20,000 nt of DNA. Origin: Tubiluchus corallicola. Its lineage: Eukaryota; Priapulida; Priapulimorpha; Priapulimorphida; Tubiluchidae. Below the pieces are notes generated by a model. That model was not told the DNA's origin. It did no database searches and worked only from the letters and a program-made list of their open reading frames with translations. Of this stretch, positions 1-9,879 are shown one piece after another. Made by a program: the position numbers and the translations under genes. The number at the start of each line of letters is the position of its first letter. Position 1 is the first letter of the stretch. The DNA is taken from positions 1 through 20,000 of the forward strand of contig JAQGDQ010001025.1 of NCBI GenBank assembly GCA_030141605.1, written 5' to 3'.

Positions 1-3
1 TCC

Positions 4-5
<2 letters not shown>

Positions 6-97
<92 letters not shown>
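6..97. repeat. (CT)n dinucleotide microsatellite
   Basis: A near-perfect CT run, reading AG on the strand of the receptor gene and lying just past its likely 3' end. It begins near the window edge, so its full length is unknown. Confidence 0.97.
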
Positions 98-98
<1 letters not shown>

Positions 99-119
99 GG
101 TTCACATAGATTAAGTGAA

Positions 120-125
120 TTTAAT
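120..125 (-). promoter_or_regulatory. Candidate poly(A) signal ATTAAA for the receptor gene
   Basis: On the minus strand ATTAAA, the commonest variant of the animal poly(A) signal, occurs about 170 nt after the stop codon. No AATAAA is present on the minus strand between 1 and 294, so this is the best candidate 3' end. The AG-rich (CT on the plus strand) microsatellite begins about 20 bp further downstream. Confidence 0.35.
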
Positions 126-294
126 TTACTGTGAGAAGCTACTATGAAAGTAGAAGTACGTTGAATTATCTCTTTCAAAAGGGCTCAAAATTTGCAGCAC
201 AAGGGCCTACAAAATCAAAATGCGGTCCAGCCTGATGGTATTCACAGTAATAGTATAATAAATCATAATTTATCTAAACCATAAACAAAACTAT

Positions 295-469
295 TCACCT
301 TTGATCATTTATGTTTGGAAGTTGTAAGAGAGGTCGTTCATTGCCTACCAGATCCTGTATGCTGGCTAAATGTGCAGGTCTTAACGGAAGAGGAGGAAGT
401 TCATCTATAGTTTGATAAAGACCATCGGGGTCATCGACGTCCAGTGGTGGATGTTCTTTTTGCCTGCGT
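295..469 (-). CDS. Exon 7: cytoplasmic tail and stop codon
   Basis: The phase 2 donor of exon 6 allows only acceptors that leave one base before the next codon. Two fit: AG ending at 470 (exon from 469) and AG ending at 464 (exon from 463), differing by two arginines. The tail of about 57 residues ends at TGA 297-295. It contains an acidic run (D-V-D-D-P-D), then G-L-Y-Q-T-I with aspartate at Y-3, which fits the D/E-x-x-Y-x-x-L/I half-ITAM. P446-P-L-P-L-R451 fits the class II SH3 ligand PxxPx[KR]. There is no second tyrosine, so it is not a full ITAM, and glycine at Y-2 argues against an ITIM. Confidence 0.72.
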
Positions 470-3400
470 CTGCAACATTTTTTGGAGATGTAAAAGTACA
501 GTAGCATTTTAGTTTTTGAGTCTGGAATATTGTAATAATCTGTTTTTGGTGTTGCCATAAAGAAAAATAACATATGGTTAAACATATGGTCTCTAGGTGC
601 TCGATTCTTGGAGCTGCTAACGTTGTTTTCTCTAAGTGCAATTACATAGCCTATTACTCTTCTGATTTCACTGTAAATACCTGTTTAAACTTGTTACTAT
701 TCTGAAGTCTCTGTAAATACCTTTTTTAACTTGTTACTATTCTGATTTCACTGTAAATACCTTTTTAAACTTGTTACTATTCTGAAGTCAATGTAAATAC
801 CTGTTTTAAATTGTTACTATTCTGAAGTCAATGTAAATACCTGTTTAAACTTGTTATTATTCTGAAGTCACCGCAAATACCTTTTTTAACTTGTTACTAT
901 TCTGATTTCACTGTAAATACCTGTTTTAACTTGTTACTATTCTGAAGTCACCATAAATACCTGTTTTAACTTGTTACTATTCTGAAGTCACCATAAATAC
1001 CTGTTTTAACTTGTTACTATTCTGAAGTCAATGTAAATACCTTTTTTAACATGTTACTATTCTGAAGTCAATGTAAATACCTGTTTTAACTTGTTACTAT
1101 TCTGAAGTCAATGTAAATACCTTTTTTAACTTGTTACTATTCTGATTTCACTGTAAATACCTGTTTTAACTTGTTACTATTCTGAAGTCAATGTAAATAA
1201 CTGTTTTAACTTGTTACTATTCTGATTTCCCTGTAAATACCTGTTTTAACTTGTTACTATTCTGAAGTCACTGTAAATACCTGTTTAACTTGTTACTATT
1301 CTGAAGTCACTGTAAATACCTGTTTAACTTGTTACTATTCTGAAGTCACTGTAAATACCTGCTTTAACTTGTTACTATTCTGAAGTCACTGTAAATACCT
1401 GTTTAACTTGTTACTATTCTGAAGTCACTGTAAATACCTGCTTTAACGTGTTACTATTCTGAAGTCACTGTCAATACATGCTTTAACGTGTTACTATTCT
1501 GATTTCACTGTAAATATCTGTTTTACCTTGTTACTATTCTGATTTCATTGTAAATACCTGTTTTAACTTGTTACTATTCTGATTTCCCTGTAAATACCTG
1601 TTTTAACTTGTTACTATTCTGAAGTCACTGTAAATACCTGTTTAACTTGTTACTATTCTGAAGTCACTGTAAATACCTGTTTAACTTGTTACTATTCTGA
1701 AGTCACTGTAAATACCTGTTTAACTTGTTACTATTCTGAAGTCACTGTAAATACCTGCTTTAACGTGTTACTATTCTGAAGTCACTGTCAATACATGCTT
1801 TAACGTGTTACTATTCTGATTTCACTGTAAATATCTGTTTTACCTTGTTACTATTCTGATTTCATTGTAAATACCAGATTTAACTTGTTACTATTCTGAT
1901 TTCACTATAAATACCTGATTTAACTTGTTACTATTCTGAAGTCACTGTAAATACCTGTTTAACTTGTTACTATTCTGAAGTCACTGTAAATACCTGTTTA
2001 ACTTGTTACTATTCTGAAGTCACTGTAAATACCTGCTTTAACTTGTTACTATTCTGAAGTCACTGTAAATACCTGTTTAACTTGTTACTATCCTGAAGTC
2101 ACTGTAAATACCTGCTTTAACGTGTTACTATTCTGAAGTCACTGTCAATACATGCTTTAACGTGTTACTATTCTGATTTCACTGTAAATATCTGTTTTAC
2201 CTTGTTACTATTCTGATTTCATTGTAAATACCTGTTTTAACTTGTTACTATTCTGATTTCCCTGTAAATACCTGTTTTAACTTGTTACTATTCTGAAGTC
2301 ACTGTAAATACCTGTTTAACTTGTTACTATTCTGAAGTCACTGTAAATACCTGTTTAACTTGTTACTATTCTGAAGTCACTGTAAATACCTGTTTAACTT
2401 GTTACTATTCTGAAGTCACTGTAAATACCTGCTTTAACGTGTTACTATTCTGAAGTCACTGTCAATACATGCTTTAACGTGTTACTATTCTGATTTCACT
2501 GTAAATATCTGTTTTACCTTGTTACTATTCTGATTTCATTGTAAATACCTGATTTAACTTGTTACTATTCTGATTTCACTATAAATACCTGATTTAACTT
2601 GTTACTATTGTGAAGTCACTGTAATTCCATGTCTTATTAGGTGTTGTACCTACCAGTTCAGTGGTGCTAACTTGTGACGTAGTGCACACGTTCGAGCAAA
2701 GTTGAAATTTGAATTTTAAACTTAAAAGTTGCCCAGTTTTTATGTATCATATTAAGTGCTGTTGAGAATTATGTTTAGTTCTTCATCACTAACTGCCCCC
2801 CCCCCCGGCCGTTAGTAAAGTTTTCAGCCTATTATTTGTTGTGGTTTAACCTTCGATTCGATGTGGCATCATCGTAGGTGTTGAAATGTATACTTTTTAC
2901 CGTATTTCTGAATGAGTAGGATATGAAAAATCATGCTCTTTTCTTTAAATGCCAGGTAAAGATGATAGTTTACATACTTACCTTCTTTTTATAACGCAGA
3001 TCAGAAGAAGAAGAGCCAGGAGAGTAACGATGCTGGCAATCACACCCCACGTTATTTTCTTGTTTTTCTTTTTCTCTTCGATTTTATCTACTCCTGCTTC
3101 TTCTAAAAAAGGTGGAATAGTGGCATGTGAAACAAAACAGTAAAGAGAGTTGCAATAAATCAGATGCACCAAAAACAAGATGGGAGTTGCAATAAATCAG
3201 ATGCACCAAAAAACAAGATGGGAGTTGCAATAAATCAGGCGCACCAAAACAAGAAGAAGAGAGTTGCAATAGATCAGACGCACCAAAAACAAGAAGAGAG
3301 TTGCAATAGATCAGATGCACAGAAACAAGAAGAGAGTTGCAATACATCAGACGCACCAAAAAGCAGAAGAGAGTTGCAATAGATCAGACGCACCAAAAAG

Positions 3401-6400
3401 AAGAAGAGAGTTGCAATAGATTAGACGCACAAAAAAGCAGAAAAGAGTTGCAATAGATCAGACGCACCAAAAACAAGAAGAGAGTTGCAATAGATCAGAC
3501 GCACCAAAAAGCAGAAGAGAGTTGCAATAGATCAGACGCACCAAAAAGAAGAAGAGAGTTGCAATAGATCAGATGCACCAAAAACAAGAAGAGAGTTGCA
3601 ATAGATCAGACGCACCAAAAAGAAGAAGATAGTTGCAATAGATTAGACGCACAAAAAAGCAGAAAAGAGTTGCAATAGATCAGACGCACCAAAAACAAGA
3701 AGAGAGTTGCAATAGATCAGACGCACCAAAAAGCAGAAGAGAGTTGCAATAGATCAGACGCACCAAAAAGAAGAAGAGAGTTGCAATAGATCAGACGCAC
3801 CAAAAAGAAGAAGAGAGTTGCAATAGATCAGACGCACCAAAAAGCAGAAGAGAGTTGCAATAGATCAGACGCACCAAAAAGAAGAAGAGAGTTGCAATAG
3901 ATCAGACGCACCAAAAAGAAGAAGAGAGTTGCAATAGATCAGACGCACCAAAAAGAAGAAGAGAGTTGCAATAGATCAGACGCACCAAAAAGAAGAAGAG
4001 AGTTGCAATAGATCAGACGCACCAAAAAGAAGAAGAAGTTGCAATAGATCAGACGCATCAAAAAGCAGAAGAGAGTTGCAATAGATCAGACGCACCAAAA
4101 AGAAGAAGAGAGTTGCAATAGATCAGACGCACCAAAAACAAGAAGAGAGTTGCAATAGATCAGACGCACCAAAAAGAAGAAGAGAGTTGCAATAGATCAG
4201 ACGCACCAAAAAGAAGAAGAGAGTTGCAATAGATCAGACGCACCAAAAAGAAGAAGAGTTGCAATAGATCAGACGCACCAAAAAGCAGAAGAGAGTTGCA
4301 ATAGATCAGACGCACCAAAAAGAAGAAGAGAGTTGCAATAGATCAGACGCACCAAAAAGAAGAAGAGTTGCAATAGATCAGACGCACCAAAAAGAAGAAG
4401 AGAGTTGCAATAGATCAGACGCACCAAAAAGAAGAAGAGAGTTGCAATAGATCAGACGCACCAAAAACAAGAAGAGAGTTGCAATAGATCAGACGCACCA
4501 AAAACAAGAAGAGAGTTGCAATAGATCAGACGCACCAAAAAGAAGAAGAGAGTTGCAATAGATCAGACGCACAAAAAAGCAGAAGAGAGTTGCAATAGAT
4601 CAGACGCACCAAAAACAAGAAGAGAGTTGCAATAGATCAGACGCACCAAAAAGCAGAAGAGAGTTGCAATAGATCAGACGCACCAAAAAGAAGAAGAGAG
4701 TTGCAATAGATCAGACGCACCAAAAAGAAGAAGAGAGTTGCAATAGATCAGACGCACCAAAAAGAAGAAGAAGTTGCAATAGATCAGACGCACAAAAAAG
4801 CAGAAAAGAGTTGCAATAGATCAGACGCACCAAAAACAAGAAGAGAGTTGCAATAGATCAGACGCACCAAAAAGCAGAAGAGAGTTGCAATAGATCAGAC
4901 GCACCAAAAAGAAGAAGAGAGTTGCAATAGATCAGACGCACCAAAAAGAAGAAGAGAGTTGCAATAGATCAGACGCACCAAAAAGAAGAAGAGAGTTGCA
5001 ATAGATCAGACGCACCAAAAACAAGAAGAGAGTTGCAATAGATCAGACGCACCAAAAACAAGAAGAGAGTTGCAATAGATCAGACGCACCAAAAAGAAGA
5101 AGAGAGTTGCAGATCAGACGCACCAAAAAGAAGAGAGTTGCAATAGATCAGACGCACCAAAAGAAGAAGTTGCAATAGATCAGACGCACAAAAGCAGAAG
5201 AGAGTTGCAATAGATCAGACGCACCAAAAAAAAAAGAAGAAGAGAGTTGCAATAGACAGACGCACCAAAAAGAAAAACAAAACAACCACAAAAGAAGAAA
5301 AAGATCAGACGCACAAAAGAAGAAGAGAGTTGCAATAGATCAGACGCACCAAAAAGAAGAAGAGAGTTGCAATAGATCAGACGCACCAAAAAGAAGAAGA
5401 GAGTTGCAATAGATCAGACGCACCAAAAAGAAGAAGAGAGTTGCAATAGATCAGACGCACCAAAAAGAAGAAGAGTTGCAATAGATCAGACGCATCAAAA
5501 AGCAGAAGAGAGTTGCAATAGATCAGACGCACCAAAAAGAAGAAGAGAGTTGCAATAGATCAGACGCACCAAAAAGAAGAAGAGAGTTGCAATAGATCAG
5601 ACGCACCAAAAAGAAGAAGAGAGTTGCAATAGATCAGACGCACCAAAAAGAAGAAGAGAGTTGCAATAGATCAGATGCACCAAAAACAAGAAGAGAGTTG
5701 CAATAGATCAGACGCACCAAAAACAAGAAGAGAGTTGCAATAGATCAGACGCACCAAAAACAAGAAGAGAGTTGCAATAGATCAGACGCACCAAAAACAA
5801 GAAGAGAGTTGCAATAGATCAGACGCACCAAAAACAAGAAGAGAGTTGCAATAGATCAGACGCACCAAAAACAAGAAGAAAGTTGCAATAGATCAGACGC
5901 ACCAAAAACAAGAAGAAAGTTGCAATAGTCAAGTCAACTTGTCACAAATGCATGAATGAGCTCTTGCCCCAAGTTGTTTGTCAAGAAAATATCTCACTAT
6001 CAACTCTATCAAGAATGTCTCACTAAAACCACATCTACTAAAAAGGCTTAACTTGCTGTGTGACAGATTTCTCACAGCATGAACTACAGCGAGTTTTGTT
6101 TTCAGGGGGTCTTTTCTTGGGGCATCCGCAAGAGGTTCAGTAAAAAAAATCAAACTTACGACAACTGGAAGGATTTAGCTGCATCCAAGCAGCAGACGTC
6201 TGATTGCAAACGCAAGTCATGGCAGAGTCTCCAACCAGGAAGCCAGATTTACAAAACAGATCCACTTTGGTGTTGCACATGCAGTAAGATGACGAACAAT
6301 TAGTCACAGACCAAATGTACTTGATGGCAGTGACATCTGTCTCGTCAGCTTCTGGAACAACTTCGCATCCCACTGAAACAAAAGATACAACTGGCAGCAA

Positions 6401-9400
6401 CTTGGCTAGAGTTTCAGGGACAAGAAAACACTTTTCATAAGTGATTCGTCTTGAAATTGTTAGGTAACTTGCTATCTTATTGCATGCAGAGCTTGCGTTA
6501 TGAGTATCGCTGAGCAAAACTTGTAAATTTAAACTCGTGCGATGACCGTTAGGCGCAGCCATTTTGTGGCAAAGTCATTTGTAATATGTTTAGATAGCAT
6601 TATAAAGTTTAAATAAATAATCACAGCCTTCGTATAGCGCACTCTTCACTAACTAAGCAAAAGTTTATATTACAGTCAGACTTCGGTTTTCGTCCATAAC
6701 TCGTTCCTAAAAAGTGTTTAAAAACCGATTTGGCTGAGTACCGAATCATTTATTCCCGTAAGAAATAATGTAAAAGCAAATAATCCATTCTCAAGCACTA
6801 AATGAACTGTAAAGTATTACTAAAATGAAATATAATAATGCAAAAAAGCTTATTCAAACAGTAGATGTGATATTATTGATAAGAAAAACATAATAGAATT
6901 ACTTAGAAAGAAAAACATAATTATTCCTGCATGAAAAAACCTTACGTGTTGGCAGCAGTGTGATGGTATACGTAAGCAAGAGCATAAACACGTGTGTGAC
7001 TGACTACCTTCGGGCGCAGTCGGTTACGCTCGGCTCTACTCGGCTCGCCGCGCATGCGTTCATCACGTGCTTGGCGGTTGGTCGAGTACCGAAATTCTGG
7101 TCGAGAACGGAGACAATTTCAACTCGAATATTCTGGTGGTAAACCGATTTGTACGAGTACTGAGACGTTCGAAAACCGAGGTATGACTGTACTTTATATT
7201 GTCAATAATGTGTTTTTGGTGAACAAGTGATGTACACTGGGATGGTGACTCAGTGTTGTTTTAACAAGGGAGCGAATGTCTTTATTTCTTCAAACATGTA
7301 AGGTTAATGCCAACCATGAAAAGTTCTTTAGGATATATTTCAAAATTCCCCTTTCTTCCCTTTTAACGGAAAACCGGATGATTGTTTAAACATTATCTCA
7401 GAACAAAAAATGCTCTAAAATATTGGAAACTACAATAGCTTTTTTTAAATCAAAGCCTAGATTAAATAATAATTACCTCGGATACTCGAATTTCGTTAAA
7501 CTTTCAAAGCTACGCGCGGCTTAGTGAATCTACTAAGATTGGCAGCGTCATCTTTTTGTCACGTGCGTGTGGCCAACAAATAGAAGGCGGTACCGTGATA
7601 AGCATGATCATGAACTGCCGTGTAAGTTTCTGACGTCATACGACGTAGAGCCCATTTTCGTGACGTCATGTTTTTAAGCAGTAACACTTGAGCAAACGTG
7701 CTTGATGCCCAAGGGAAGATGCTTGCCATTCCACAAACTGTGGTTAGTTTCTGACGTAACCAATAGCTGTGTTCGGTTGCCCTTAATTAACTTCCTAAGC
7801 TGATTATTCAAATATAAGAAACAATTGCTAGTTTTTTAGGCAAGAAAATGTATATTTTGCACAATAAGTTAAAATGAAATTGGGTCTAAATAATCGTCCC
7901 GTCTTCCTTTAAGATAATGACTACGGACACCTTGCATCGCATATATTCTGATATAAATAAACAGAGAAACCACAAAACTTACAACAAGTTGCAGGGTTTT
8001 CCTGCACCCACAATGCAGTAGACGTCCCATTACAAACGCACGTCATGAAGGGATCTCCAGTGAGGAAAGCAGAGCTACAGGACAAATCCACTTTGGTGTC
8101 ACACATACAGTGTGAAGATGAACAGTTTGTCCTAGACCAGATATAATTAACATTCGTTTCATCAACGTTGTTAGATTCCGGAAGTATTTCACATCCCACT
8201 AAAAAAGAAAGTGCCAGAGAGTATATGCTTCTCAAAAAGAAGTTTGTTAACAGGGCCTATACCCTAAATTTTCCTTCGTTACTTTATAAAACAGACTATG
8301 TAGCATGCCTATTGATCATAGGCCTAAAGTTTTTTGGCGGTATCAATAACAGTAGTGTTGCAGGTGCAAATGTTTTGATCCATTACCTCTTCTCAAGGTA
8401 GTATATGCATTAGAAGCCACAATATATTAGACTGTAGCTCAATCTCTAGACTACTTTTTCTACTCTGACATTGTATAGGTGGAACTTGTTAAGTACACAC
8501 ATCTCTGTTACATTTAAAAATTAACTTATAATTATACTGCTTCCTTTTACTGACATTCTGGCTTTTTCTCGACTCAATATTGGACCAACAATGTATGTAT
8601 ACATTTTTAGCTTTTTAGTGTAACGTAGTAATCTGTAGCACTTATTTCCTAGCACTTTTATTTCAGTAGATTTGTAGATGTAGTAATTGTAGACTACAGA
8701 AAATTTGTATTTTTGCAGAATAAACTAACATAGATATGGGAACGCAACTTTCGTTTGAGCGTATACATTACAAGTAGTACGCTGTACATTGTTGGGCCCT
8801 CAGTCCAAAAGGAGTATGCTGTACAAGACAAAAAGGAAAGCTTTGACACCCCTTTCTTAACATTGTCATCAAGGACCTTATTCGTTTAAATACACAATTC
8901 AGAAACTGAATTTTGCCTTCATTACGTAGTAGAGTCTTGGGTTTCAATAACCGTCCAAAACACAGTTGTCTAAAAAAAACTGCTTCCGTATAATGACTAT
9001 ACTCAAGTCACAAGATGTGGAACATTTCAGTTCCAATACGAACTTCGAACACCTAATTCTTGCTCTATTAAGAATACTCCTGCAATGTAAAAACGAAATA
9101 GCAACATCAATATTCACTTTGAAATATTAGCATTCAAATTATGCCTGCATAGACTTTAGGCCTGCATAATTATGACCTTGTACATTTTAAATAAAAATTG
9201 CTATTAAAAAGTGCTATATTGTTATTAATTAATTACGAGTTACACTGCTGTTAAAATGAACAGCAAATGGGTTATATGGAACCAGTGTGAGACAGAAAAA
9301 AGGCCGTAATATAATTATCAGAAAAAAGTGCTGATTTCTGAAATTTTCTACGAACTGTATTTTATCGGTTTTCTTGACAACTGTCCACTGTAACTTTGTT

Positions 9401-9792
9401 AAACACCAATAAAGTTTCGAAGATTAAATTATTAGCTTCTGCTAGTTTATATTCATCAAATTTTACGAAACTTTTCGTTATAATAAAACATAAAAGATTT
9501 TTCAACAAAAAGTAAAAATTGACATCACAACATACAGCATGCGGGTATGGCTTCAGTCCATTCCCCAACCTGACCGTTATCACAGTTACATGACGCTGGT
9601 CTACTTCCAATTAACGAATAGCCATGAGCACAGGTAAATGTAGTTTGGCTTCCACAGGGACAGGTTGTTTCACTGCAATTGCTACCTGGCGTTACTGTGA
9701 GGTGTTCAGGTAATTGCTGTTGTTGAACTGAATGACAGCCAACTAGAAATGAAAAGCAAACGGTTAAGGGTCTCTCTCTCCCTCCCCCCCTT

Positions 9793-9879
<87 letters not shown>

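Noticed and set aside
295-585. Longer reading of the tail exon as a separate small gene starting near 585
   Set aside because: The phase 2 donor of the membrane exon joins cleanly at 469 or 463, and the stretch upstream looks like intron. It is kept only as a possible alternative acceptor at 521.
3084-3382. Repetitive frames across the edge of the 37 bp array
   Set aside because: 37 bp units shift frame at each copy and hit stops. They are by-products of the minisatellite, except for the transmembrane exon at 2982-3102.
648-5928. CRISPR-like appearance of regularly spaced repeats
   Set aside because: Units are directly contiguous with no unique spacers, and the DNA is animal with spliced genes.
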